Shown piece by piece: positions 21,471-34,183 of a stretch of DNA of 64,000 nucleotides. Position 1 is the first letter of the stretch, and each line of letters begins with the position of its first letter. Source of the DNA: Urechis unicinctus (taxonomy: Eukaryota > Annelida > Polychaeta > Xenopneusta > Urechidae). The stretch is from NCBI GenBank assembly GCA_034190875.2, contig CM067349.1, positions 30,062,859 through 30,126,858 of the forward strand, given 5' to 3'. The position numbers and the translations under genes are program-made. Under the pieces are notes generated by a model. It made no database searches, had not been told where the DNA came from, and worked only from the letters and a program-made list of their open reading frames with translations.

Positions 21471-24400
21471 TGTGGCGCAGTATAAGCAATGTAAAACAGC
21501 CACAAAATATTTGAAAAAGATGGACTAAAAGCAGATTAGATATGTGGATGGAACAGAGGTGGGTTGGGGTGGGTGGTTGGGGGTGAGGGTGGTGATGGTG
21601 TTTACTTGAATTATTGCAGAACAATAAATGAATCGTCGCATGCACGTATGCTTAGCCGGCTAATTAGTATTTACTTGGCAAGACTGACAACTCAAATAAG
21701 CTAAATATGTGGTTGATGTTAACGTGGGGATGGGGACTTAGTGTATAAACAGATCCGTGTCAACAATATGCGCAGGCCAAGCTAAAGTAGCAACGAAGAG
21801 CTGCAGTCGTTTACTCCAATATATTACACCGCAAACCTGTTGACAAACGCAGTAAGCTTGGCATCGTGAGAGCCTGAGATATCTTGGATAATGACAAGGC
21901 CTGTTTCGGACATTTATCCCTGAGGACTGGGATTAAATTCTTCCATGGCAAAACGACAAGGTTGAAGCAGAGGAGTGGTACTTCCATGGAACGGCCAGAT
22001 GCTTAGCTGCAGTTTTCCCGCCAAAACCGCAAGCGGCTTTTGTCGGCCGGTCGTCTGCCCATTTAGCGGCACGTGACGACGTGGATATTGCGCCCGGCGC
22101 AGGCGATGCTCGCCAGGGATACATGCAGGGTTACATGCGAGCTGATCGAATGTGACAGTCAACTTATGGGTCACCGAGAGGTATTAAACCCATTACGCTT
22201 TCCTTATAAATCATTAAATATCTTCACATTTCCCATTTACACCTAGAACGAAGCATAACTGCGAGAAAGAAGGTGTAGGGACACCATCTTTTACGCCCGA
22301 GGTCCATGATACCAATTTGACACGAGCGAGCCCAGCCGCGACACTCACTACGCTGTACCACGGGGTTAATTTTCCTAATGCAGTGGTGTAAAAACCACTC
22401 GGTCACGTTTTTCTTCTAATTATTCCCTTGCATTACAAAGCAAATAAATATGCATAGGTTTTATAGTTTTTACATGGCACGCATCTGGTTTTCATAGCTG
22501 AAGCGTGTAGTCGGCAATTCCACGCGAATGCATTACAGCTGAACATTCTATAAACTGTTCTGTGCCGGACATGAGCTGGTAGATGCTGAACGAATTTTAA
22601 TAAGGGAACGACGATAATAGGACCCATAATTAGCACAGGTATCGTTAGTGTGTTAGAGGCAGATCGATGCTTCAAGTTACAGTTGTCATTTATGAGGTAA
22701 TGTTACGCGGTACTGACGACCCCACAGCCTGGAAATACAGGAACGGTCAATTATCGTCACACCATGTGTTCGCGGCTGTGCGCTTCAGAGATCTGTCAAT
22801 CGTGCATGCGTGATTTCCTGGCAAATCTGTTCAGGTAGAATATATAAAGTCTGAACAACACTCGACTGGCCGTGTATGTCAACGCATGAAAGAACTCGCT
22901 GGAACAAGCTGCCTTCTGCCAGAACAAAGCATATCCGGGCCTCGTAGTTGACCAATTACACGCCTGCATGCAATACCGGATGTAAAGGCTCAGAGTCCAG
23001 CTTGCCCTATCGGGGAGATGGAGCCACTTAAAGGCCAGTCATTAAAGGTCTGACCTCAATGAGTTGCGGGAGTTTCAAGTCCATCTCGTGTTGATTTGGT
23101 CGGTCCAGCCCCCGGGGACCAAACATCGAGCAATTTACATCAATTATCTCTGCTTGGCACTCCACCAAGTCCTATAGGTGGCGTATGTGTTAGTGCGCAA
23201 GGCGCTGACTTCCCCCTTACTTTCCCGACGTATCGAACGCGACCAACTGAAAGACGTGGAGGAACTGTCAAAAATAACAATATTATCCCAGCGGCTTGTT
23301 CGAGTTTGTTGGCCTAATTAGTGTCCAGGTCGTGAAGCCATTATGGGCATTTTATTGGGTTGAAGTTTCCGTGCTTTTATTACAGCGTGGTGAAATGAAG
23401 CATACGAGTTTTCCTTCGCTTTCAACACCGATGCAGAGATATCGCAATGAAGATAGATGAGGATGATTGCAGCGCTGTGATGCATCCTTCTGCTCCCGTA
23501 ACACAGATGATGTGGATATTTTAATCCTTCAGTCTTGGCCTGTTAAGTTCTCCTCTTGACCTATGACCTTCGATTAACAAATGATCTTGATCCCATGACG
23601 ATTCTTCTCGTGAGATCCCAGTCTGTCTTCACTGTATAAATGACAGGATAAGCAGTCACATATGTGGTTATATCATGTGGACAAATTAATCATCTATGAT
23701 ACGCTTTCATTGCCGCTGTGATTGAGTCGGGGATAGGGAGGGGCGTGCTGTGTAGTTTAAGCTTAATCTCCACCATATTGAAAGATTGATTAGGATTCGC
23801 AGGGATCTAACAAGTCTTAAACATGAGATCATCAAAAGTCAGTGGATAAAGACTTGTTTTGTTGCCGAGCATACACCCCGCTGCACTCACTCTGAAACCT
23901 TAACTAAGCTATTTATTGCAGCGTCAGTAGTGTTCGCCTTCAATCAGTACTGTTGTTTTCTTCTGTCGTGCGTAGAGATGCGGCGTAAAGCTACCTCTCA
24001 GAGGCGAACGTAGCCTGTTCATAAACCATGGGCCATGTTTTTGCCAAATATTTGGACAACCCTATGGGCTAGTGAACCTTTCTGAACACGGCTGCTTCGT
24101 ATACGATGGGAGACTAATTAATGCAGTGCTGTAGGGGAATGAAACGGACAAGACACGCCCCCACTCTGTCCAATCCTGGTCCCCTGAGGATGTCATATCT
24201 CAAGAAATCCCATTTATCACCAGCAAACCCCTTCAAACATTCTGTTCAGCCCAACACGGAGGCGCTGGGGACGCTGCTTCGGGCGACAAGGGGTTAACAG
24301 CGCCTGTTTGAAAGCAGACGATATTTGAAAGGAGCAATCCCGCCAAATTTTCCCCAGCTCATGCTGGATGTAGATTGCCCACACGCAGCTCGAATCATAT

Positions 24401-26185
24401 TCGCTTTTATTATGTTGGACAGTCATTTTATGCGGCTCTATGGCCTCAACAAAATTAACATTAAAACTTCCCATTTTTAGAAGAGTTTGATTTGATGTAC
24501 GAGAGAAATCGCTCTTGATGCGAACGGAAAAGCGCTCAATGGTGTATTTCGACCCAAATTAAGCGGTGAACAGCAGGTACCGGCTCCATAGTTTGAATAG
24601 CATGGGAAAAGATGACTAATAACGGGCAATACGTTTATACAAATATTGCGGGTGTGCGTAGAGTTGCAGCTTCATAAACTTGTGCCTCCTCGGTTCTTCG
24701 GAATGCAAAGGGAAATTTCCAATTGTCATGACGTACTTCTTCAAATGAGAGCATCGCTATCTGTTCAGGGATGCCGACCATGTACAATGTGTCGACGACG
24801 GAAAAATGTCACATTGCGGAGTTCTTGTGCAGCCTTCACGAAATCACTTGCGAAATAGCATTTAGGCGTACATGCAGCCCAATAGTGCAGGTCTGCGTAG
24901 TATTTCTGAGAGACTAGTCTAACTGCCATCATAAATACTGTCTGCAAGTCTTGCAATTTTGAGTGAATCAGGGGAGGAACATGTGACCGGCTCAAAATAA
25001 CAATTACGAACTATAAAGAGCTTACATATCTTGGCATGTCGTGGGTTTAAGAAGATGTTTATCCGTTATTTATACAGGATCACAAGCCTAACGAACCATT
25101 CGTATGATCCTGGGACATTCACTCGTATATAACATTTAGGACTATGGACTATATATCCTCCATAGCGTGCAATGGAAACGTATCGCCGAAAATACAGATA
25201 CTAATCTGCTTGGGTCGGATATACCGGAGCCATTAGACGTGATAGATTTTTGCCTGAATGTTCACTCTCTTCTACTTGAACCGTCATTGGCTGATGTGAA
25301 GGTCAAGTGAAGGTCAAGTATCCAGCCAAACACTCGTGTTGATCCGCGATATCGCTCGACCAATACTTCTCTCACGAGAGCTAAAGTGTTCTGTGCCTCT
25401 TGAGAAAGAATCATTCATTGTATAGGAGGCAGCACGCCCATATAAGGTGAAGAAATACATATCTATGCATTTATTAAGGGTCCTTCAAGTCACTTCTAAA
25501 TCTGAACTAGACTTGAGTGCTGGAGGAGACATAGGAGGTTACCTATGACCCTGGGTTAAATGCGGGCATGGGAAATCAATTTTTGCCATTAGTCTATAGG
25601 CGTATTTTACAATTTTTACACACTTTCGCCGTGCATGGGCATACAGCTTTTTGTTTGAGATGCTCTTATAAAGGAATGACGAGAGAGGATGAAACGTCTC
25701 ATCTTTCGGCCACCTTTTTGGTGTTTTAATGAACTTACGACTAGATTGATATCGTGTTGAGATAGCTGCGCTGGAAACCGAGAGATGAGCAGATATTTGC
25801 ATGTCTGTTTATCGAAGTGCCGATAATTAGTACACAGCGATCATAATATACTAGACTCGATTTGAAAACTGCTCTGATAGGGCGACATGGACTTAAATGG
25901 AGAGAGAACATGAAATAGAACTGGAAGCCCAGTCCCATCGCCAGCATCGACGCCTGTATGGCCATATAGCTAACTCGTAGAATCTTAACGTCGGTGCGAT
26001 CGCCATATATTAAGTTGGGCCCATATATTCTGCATCGCTTGATAGGCAAGCATGTATGCACTGGTCATTGTTTATGAACGCGTGATAATAGCTTCTCGCA
26101 AGCAATGTGTTTTGTGATTAATACCGACGCGCTTAAAAGCGCATGCATGTTTCTTTAAGCATCATCTCGCCATCAACTCAAAAGC
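21471..26185. other. Long stretch without recognised genes or repeats
   Basis: Scanned both strands for conserved exon-sized motifs, tRNA-like boxes and tandem structure, and found none I can support. Short ORFs (for example 23096-23317, 24217-24474 and 25741-26061) have no recognisable domains. Confidence 0.5.
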
Positions 26186-26409
26186 TCATCATCTCATCAT
26201 CTCATCATCTCACCATCTCACCATCTCACCATCCCACCATCTCACCCTCTCATTATCTCACCATCTCATCATTTCACCATCTCACCGTCTCACCATCTCA
26301 TTCTCTCATCATCTCACCATCTCACCATCTCACCATCTCATCATCTCACCATCTCACCATCTCACCATCTCATCATTTCACCATCTCATCATCTCACCAT
26401 CTCACCATC
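26186..26409 (+). repeat. 8-bp repeat (ACCATCTC / ATCATCTC)n
   Basis: About 28 units by length of ACCATCTC, with frequent C-to-T change at the second or third base and occasional TTTC or CCTC variants. The Ser-His-rich ORF over it (26143-26472) is an artefact of the period. Confidence 0.9.
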
Positions 26410-26547
26410 GTGAAGTTATTGCTCACACTCAACGTAGAATTTCTCGTTCATTTGATGATCCTAGATTCATAATTATCCTACCTATAATGTCTTAATGATT
26501 AGGTGATGTTCATCATGAACCCGATGATTGGGTTGTCATTGGATCTA

Positions 26548-26581
26548 TGATGAGGATGACGACGACGACGACGACGACGAC

Positions 26582-26674
<93 letters not shown>

Positions 26675-26692
26675 CATGATGATGATTATGAT
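26548..26692 (+). repeat. Trinucleotide array (GAC)n then (GAT)n
   Basis: About 8 GAC units run straight into about 35 GAT units, interrupted near the right end by ATC and TTA. The pure poly-Asp, poly-Met and poly-His readings are frame artefacts. Confidence 0.95.
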
Positions 26693-27079
26693 GGCACTGA
26701 TTCAACCCTGTCATTTGAATGAAGACATTAATTTCTGTACCTTAGCCTACTTATTCAATTAATATATTCCGCTATCCGAGAGACATGATAAAATCCGCCT
26801 GTACATGTAAGTGGCATTATCATTAGAACCGATATGTTTGCTATATTTCATGATTGTGGGTGGTATTGTGAGGCTAGGTAAGGTTGAGTAGATTCTGATC
26901 GCATAAGCCGAATACGGTATAACATTGGAAGTTTCTTCGATAGAGCTTGGGCCGTGCATATATAAATTGGCGATGTCCTGGTATGCATGGTGTTATATGA
27001 AATATAGGTTATATAACGAAGGGTCATTCGGAGTGCAAGGATCTCAGAATTCACAATAGAAAATGCACCGATACAAGAG
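26693..27079. other. Short unannotated spacer
   Basis: Nothing recognised between the GAT and ACTC arrays. Confidence 0.5.
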
Positions 27080-27480
27080 ACTCACTCACTCACTCACTCA
27101 CTCGCTTGCTCATTCATTCATTCACTCACTAACTCGATCACTCACTCACTCACTCACTCACTCACTCACTCACTCACTCACTCACTCACTCACTCACTCA
27201 CTCACTCACTCACTCACTCACTCACTCACTCACTCACTCACTCACTCACTCACTCACTCACTTACCAGCTCATTCATTAACTTACTCGGTCACAGACTCA
27301 CACACTCACTCACTCACTTACTCACTCACTCACTCACTCACTCACTCACTCACTCACTCACTCACTCACTCACTCACTCACTCACTCACTCATTCACCCT
27401 CACACTCACTCGCACACTCACTCGGTCATTTACTCATTCACTCACTCACTCAATCACTCATTCACTCACTCACTCACTCA
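27080..27480 (+). repeat. ACTC tetranucleotide array
   Basis: About 100 units by length of CACT, pure over 27140-27260 and 27308-27390, with interruptions near 27262-27300 and a degenerate right end. It is the inverted counterpart of the GAGT array at 20022-20450. Confidence 0.95.
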
Positions 27481-27705
27481 TAAATTTTCACCCACATGCT
27501 CATTCACTCATTCGCCCACTCGCTCGTCATTCTTTCATTCACTTGTCCCTTTCATCCGTCTATACTCTCATTTAGTGATCTGCTCGTTGGTTCATACATT
27601 ACGACAGGTCACCACGATAGCGTCTTCTGCTCAAGAGGCGATATCGATTTGTGCACGGCATGCTATGCATAATTATGAAGCAAGTCCTGCCTGGATCACG
27701 CACAG

Positions 27706-27750
27706 CACGCCCCCTAGCGGTACTCCAGAGAGCTGAGCTCCCTCTAGCGG
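27706..27750 (-). promoter_or_regulatory. Pair of CTCF-like motifs 30 bp apart
   Basis: Plus-strand CCCCCTAGCGG (ending 27720) and CCCTCTAGCGG (ending 27750). On the minus strand they read CCGCTAGGGGGCG and CCGCTAGAGGG, each about 13 of 15 against the animal CTCF consensus by eye. Both are in the same orientation. Confidence 0.4.
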
Positions 27751-28498
27751 TCGCCTGCGCCAGTAATCACCCACTTGTCCGCTTGGGGAGCGCGCAGCTG
27801 TGACTCATCCAGCCAGGCCTGCACGCCACCACGCGGCGCCATCGATGTCGCTGCCAGGCGCAGGCCTCCACCAACGCGATCGATACAGTCAAATTAAGGC
27901 AGGGGTCGCTGGCGTGAAATGGTTCGATCGATACTGGTCTGGTGTAAGGACCAGAGTTGAGTCATGGGCGCGGCGTAATCTAATACGCTCGTGCGACACA
28001 ACAGTCCTTATTTAATCCCACCCATGGTGTGTCAGTTGGTCAGTACCTACTCAGCTGCCTTTACCGAACACGCGCAGTCAATCACGCGATCTCACGAGAG
28101 CAGGCGGGAGGTGTTGTCCACGCGCTGGAAGCGCGTCTGATTACGTCACGAATATGCGCACTCTGGCACATGTCCTTCCCAGATTATAAACTGTATTACA
28201 ATATTCTACGCCTCGCTTTCGGTGTTTTTCCAGTGACGTTGTTCAGTGGTGCCGTGCTTATAGGCGCAGTGGTAGTTCACCTGTCGTGTAATCGAATATA
28301 GCGCTACAGAGGGACGATTAATCTGGACACTCATGTACGGAGAGGACCGTTTGGTTTCGAGTATCACGTTCAATTTAACATACATATAGGCATCAGCGTA
28401 TTATCATGGGGGGTCTAAGTCACCACGCTCCTACATCGAACACCCTTAATACGTTCTCATTTTATTCGTTGTCTGGCTCGCGAGGAGTTATTTTCCCC
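27751..28498. other. Unannotated, GC-richer stretch
   Basis: CpG-containing and locally GC-rich to about 28160. The short ORFs at 27800-28015 and 28029-28301 are unrecognised. Confidence 0.5.
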
Positions 28499-29111
28499 GG
28501 TGTACCGATTTCAAATTACCCTCCATTCACATTACCCCCCGGTAACCTGAAATCGCATTCAGATTACCGCGGGGTAATCTGAATGAGATTTGAGATTACC
28601 CCGGGGGTAACTTGAATGACGATTTCATATTACCCCCGTCAATTACAGATTACGGGGGGTAGGATGAAATCAACTTAGACAAAGAATATGGACGAATGAT
28701 AAAATTCAGAAAATGCTAAAACAATACAAAATGCGTCCCAGTATATAAGACATACAATGTAACAATTTGGTTGAAAAAAGTTGTACAGATTTGGTGATAC
28801 TTGCGTTATATATTTCATATTTGTCAACACTTCGAGTTATGTTGTCCAAAATAAGGTCCATATATTAAAGTTTGAATAATCGAAACTGGAGGAGGTCACA
28901 GTCTATATACCCGTCATTCCGCGGCATATATCTCCCTTGTCTGTGACATGCATATACATTCACAGCTGGTTTTAGGGATGGGGATTGTGGAGGGTAACCT
29001 GAAATCGATTTCAGACTACCCCCGGGGGTAATCTGAAATCGATTTCAAGTTACCGAGGGGTAACTTGAATGGGGTGGGGGGTGAAACTTGAATTGTTTAC
29101 AGGTGTACACC
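28499..29111. mobile_element. Candidate foldback/MITE element with palindromic ends
   Basis: Both ends begin GGTGTAC when read inward (28499-28505, and the reverse complement of 29105-29111). Just inside are arrays of alternating inverted units such as GGTAACCTGAAATC and GATTTCAGATTACC, spanning 28505-28675 and 28990-29095. The interior (28680-28985) is AT-rich with no ORF. At 613 bp, without coding capacity and with subterminal inverted repeats, it fits a foldback-type non-autonomous DNA transposon. No convincing target-site duplication was found. Confidence 0.55.
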
Positions 29112-29294
29112 AGGACTAACTTCGGTTTTATACCCCGTACCCGGTCGTCACACATTGAGATTATTTACAGACATCGCAAAGAACCCACAAAACAAGCGAT
29201 CAACTGATGCTCAACGCGGTCATCTATTGCTCAGGCAAAAAGAAAAGCTATTTCAATCGTAGAAACTCTCATACAACACAGAAGGGTATCTGAC

Positions 29295-29928
29295 TGATAC
29301 GGCACTTAGCCGATACGGCGCTGGGTGCCGTATATCGACTCTTACCGTTGAGTATGATAACATTGATAGCAATAGAGTTTTTTCTGTTTATCTTCATACC
29401 ATGGACAGGATGTGGGCAAGATGTAATCTCTTAGCTTTAAGTAAACGTCTCCACAACTCACCGTGTGTCACGTCATTGCGTTCTGTGATCATATACTTGT
29501 GGCTGGTCTACTTCGTGCAGTCAGTTTTCTGAATGGTCCTTGTATGTAAGAACTATTAAACAACACGTGATGGACACTGCACGATGTAGATATGACGATC
29601 GGATGATCTATTTTGCATGATTACCTTGTATTGTATACCTGGCTATAATGGTGAAGTTAATAAATTGGATCATCACTTTATCTATTTATTGTTGAATTCA
29701 TTGAGTCGACTTGTTTCTAGTTTCAAGTGAGCGATAATACCAATGAGACAACCATAACATGTTACAACGACGAATTTAATAGTTTTCATTAAAAATTACT
29801 CTGCCACAACTTCCACGGATGTAGCAGACATTCCTGGATGAGCCGGTATCATAGACACCAAAAGTGGCGCATCAGCTTCAACGAAGTACCGTATATGCGA
29901 GGTGCCTAACCGGCCAGGTGCCGTATAG
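29295..29928. mobile_element. Candidate MITE with 18-bp terminal inverted repeats
   Basis: Left end TGATACGGCACTTAGCCG (29295-29312) matches the reverse complement of CGGCCAGGTGCCGTATAG (29911-29928) at about 15 of 18 positions. A second inverted GATACGGCGC/GTGCCGTATATC pair sits just inside the left end, and a related ACCGTATATGCGAGGTGCC lies inside the right. The 634-bp span has no ORF of note. Its size resembles the neighbouring foldback element, but the ends differ. Confidence 0.45.
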
Positions 29929-29973
29929 CCTAGAAACCACCATGAAGACTATATTCAGAGACAGTGCATATAG

Positions 29974-29992
29974 ATATATATATATATATATA
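29974..29992. repeat. Short (TA)n
   Basis: Nine TA units immediately right of the candidate MITE. Confidence 0.8.
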
Positions 29993-30604
29993 CAATAACA
30001 TTTGGGCGAAGAACACAGCTATGAGCAGGAACGCACTATTAGTCCTTCAGGTGATAGATAGTGAATATGAAAATACGTGGCGAGGGACAAGCACTTAGGC
30101 CTCTTGTATATCGTATGATATATATAATGTTTTCTACAGAGAGATACATATTTCTAGAGCTGTTCTATATATAGGGCTACAAAGTGTGACGCCACATCAC
30201 TGATAACGGTCCAAACTGGCTCCTTAACACCTTTCCGCTTTAGAATTCTAGTGATGTCTTGGGAGGCAATATGTATATGTGACTACGAGTCGGATGAAAA
30301 TCGAGCTTACATGTTTCTATTAGCGAATCACCAGGGCTATAGCATAAGTATGATTCACCAGCCAGAAACAATTCTAAGGACAAAATGCAAGGCGTCAAAA
30401 GTCCTTATTATCTTGTATAGCGATGCAATATGGACCACTAATGTTGGAGCCAGCGTGGCTGTTTCGCACCATTTTGCGGGCGCAATGAGGGATTATGACA
30501 TCAGTCTGTAGCCCTATTTACTTTTCCGCGTTAAATGTGTTGATGACAGCTCATAAGACGCAAACACAAACACACATACACACACACATATAAATAGATA
30601 TGAA
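29993..30604. other. Unannotated stretch
   Basis: A plus-strand ORF at 30251-30511 (86 codons) has no recognisable domain. A (CA)n-like tract lies at 30560-30590. Confidence 0.4.
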
Positions 30605-31757
<1,153 letters not shown>

Positions 31758-31801
31758 GGTGTGTGTGGGTGTGTGGGTGTGTGGGTGTGTGGGTGTGTGG
31801 T
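31758..31801 (+). repeat. GGGTGTGT octanucleotide repeat
   Basis: About five units of GGGTGTGT with a GT-rich start. Confidence 0.85.
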
Positions 31802-32300
31802 AGCTAGGTAGGGGGTTGTTATGGCGTTGACAAGGACGAAGGTAATTAATTGTCGGCTTAAACAGCGTAACGCGACTTCAAGCCGTTATTGGCGGCGAAT
31901 AGTCACCCTAGCGGAAGAAATTACAACTAGAATGGTACATGCATGCATGAGATAAAACTGGTAATGTTGTAAATTTCAATAGCCACGTTATCACCATACA
32001 TAGAGCGATGATTTCAATTAATTTCAGTTACGACTCGAGCAAAATCAATAATACTGATTTGTCCCTTATATTTCGAAGCTGACATGGTAATATTCCAAGA
32101 TCCTATTCCCAATAATTACAGGTATACAAAGTATATTTATGACATAACGATATGCGTATTTATTAGTCGACTTTGGTTATGAAATATACTCATATAGTGA
32201 CGAAATCGACTCACTCAGATGTTGATTTCCGTCGACTCTCACCATCTCCCTGGGTTTTGCTCAATATAATATGTAGGATATCGTACACATGTAAATTTAT

Positions 32301-32425
32301 ATGGTATTCACATATATACATTAATTGTGTAAATATATGCTGCGATATATATGTACATATATATATATGGTATTCACATATATACATTAATTATGTAAAT
32401 ATATGCTTCGATATATATGCTATAA
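32301..32425 (+). repeat. 66-bp tandem duplication, AT-rich
   Basis: ATGGTATTCACATATATAC recurs at 32301 and 32367, followed in both by ATTAATT(G/A)TGTAAATATATGCT and a CGATATATAT end. The copies differ at only a few positions, so the duplication is recent. A 66-bp period preserves the overlying ORF frame by chance. Confidence 0.85.
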
Positions 32426-32631
32426 GGATTGAATAGGTAAATGTGGTAACCAAATCCAGCCGGATTGCCAACTCTTTTCTGTATTTAGCCTTTTTCTGCT
32501 GCTATTCGTCACAAGCTTCAAACAACGGGAGGTAAAATGAAAATATCATTATTCAGCACGCCATTATCGTGACGTAACGTGCGTATGTTAATGAGCTGTA
32601 TCTGTATCATCGACGATTTACACGTCGTCTG

Positions 32632-32700
32632 CCTCCCTCTCTGTCTGTCTGTCTGTCTGTCTCTCCCTCTCTCTCTCTCTCTCTCTCTCCCCTCTCTCTT
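32632..32700 (+). repeat. (CTGT)n and (CT)n microsatellite
   Basis: CTGT units at 32641-32660 run into a CT tract to about 32690. Confidence 0.9.
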
Positions 32701-33912
32701 TTCAATGCACAGGCACGCATTATAAACAAGTACTTCAAAGCATTACGCGTCGACGGAATGCGACAGTTTTATGCGCCTCTTCAACATTCTGGCTGCATTG
32801 TAAAAGATTTTGGAGGGTCATTCAGGACCTCACTCTACTAGAAACTAGCCATTGGTCATCATAAATACGATGTAAGCGGCGCAGTAGATTACTGAACGAG
32901 CTGCAAGCCCACACAGAAGACCTCAAAACTGCGCATGTGTATTGCAGGCGAATAACAGTGAACCATGCCGCGCGCGCGTGCACATTGACCTTGTCAAAAA
33001 TGCAACCACTATTCAGCCTTGACCCAAACCTTGAAACTGGTCACCAGGGACTAAAGGGTCAATAAAATTATGGGATAAAGTCTATATCGATTGGTGGAAT
33101 GGGGACAACCGTTGGCGCTCAAAGGGTTAAAAATATACATAGTTGTTGAATCGTGCACTGGAGGGCGCCACGGCTCGACCGACGCCTCGTTTGCAGCTGG
33201 TGGAAAGTCCCCAGGATCGACCATGCAGTTTTCCACACCGACTTAGCATTCTTTCCGCTAGGTTTGATTTGCGTTCGTCGTGTTCGTCTATTCCGCTGCC
33301 AGATCGGTGTCTAGGTTGTTATCAACTTAAATAAGATATAAAACCGGGTTGAAATCGGACCAGAAAGCACAAAATCGGGTGACAAATCTCAACAGTTGCC
33401 TCGATGTTGCGAAAATATAGGTTTTGTGTAGGGGTTGAAGCGGTGGGCTGGGATGAGGAGGAAGCAGCGTCGGTGGGCGCCAGCCAAAGCCAGGAAATAT
33501 AGCGTTGGGTTTAGTCTTCGAATATATTAAAATCACTTCGGTATGGTTCGTGGGTTAGGGGGCTTTGGTTTACTGCAGATCAGGTCGATGAAGCATCCCA
33601 TTCCTCGCCCCCTCCTCGCCCCTTTCCTGTACATTATGGGTTATCACTGATGGCGATGATGGCATAACCTTTACCATATTGCCAAATAAGGACGATACAA
33701 TCTAAATATATCCGCTTTATCTGCTGATCTGAAAACGCTCCAATATCCGGCAATAACATATATCTCTATAGCCAGCGGTATTCACTCGTAACAGCTCCAT
33801 GTGAGCTCACGATTGGAAAAGGAATACAGGCTGACTTAACAATGACTTGCTTTCACGAATACATCCATAAACTCAGAATAGCTACTCGGTATATGTGGTT
33901 GATCTCAACGGG
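32701..33912. other. Unannotated stretch with one CTCF-like site
   Basis: No coding exon recognised. GCACTGGAGGGCGCC at 33155-33169 (plus) is a close match to the CTCF consensus by eye. A TTAACCCTTTGAGCGCC-like segment on the minus strand (about 33112-33129) resembles ends of short interspersed elements but has no partner nearby. Confidence 0.45.
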
Positions 33913-34183
33913 AAGCAGTAATACCATAAGCAGTAATGCCACAAGCAGTCATGCCACAAGCTGTAATGGCACAAGCAGTAATGCCACAAGCAGTAATGTC
34001 CACAAGCTGTAATGGCACAAGCAGTAATGCCACAAGCAGTAATGTCACAAGCTGTAATACCACAAGCTGTAATACCACAAGCATTAATGCCACAAGCAGT
34101 AATGTCACAAGCTGTAATGGCACAAGCAGTAATGCCACTAGCTGTAATGAAACAAGCTGTAATGTCACAAGCAGTAATGCCAC
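33913..34183 (+). repeat. 15-bp minisatellite, about 18 copies
   Basis: Units of the form CACAAGC(A/T)GTAATG plus C, T or G and C. AGCAGTAATG and AGCTGTAATG versions alternate irregularly, and one 16-bp unit near 33999 breaks the frame. The period is one third of the 45-bp satellite that starts 0.9 kb to the right, but the sequences are not obviously related. Met/Ala/Gln- and Ile/Thr/Ala-rich ORFs here are artefacts. Confidence 0.9.

Noticed and set aside
20782..21645. 287-codon Ser/Leu-rich minus-strand protein
   Set aside because: Translation of a GA/CT microsatellite tract; composition follows the dinucleotide repeat.
26499..26762. Poly-His, poly-Asp and poly-Met proteins
   Set aside because: Frame artefacts of the GAC/GAT trinucleotide repeat.
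27063..27575. 170-codon Thr-His-Ser-Leu protein
   Set aside because: Produced by the ACTC tetranucleotide array.
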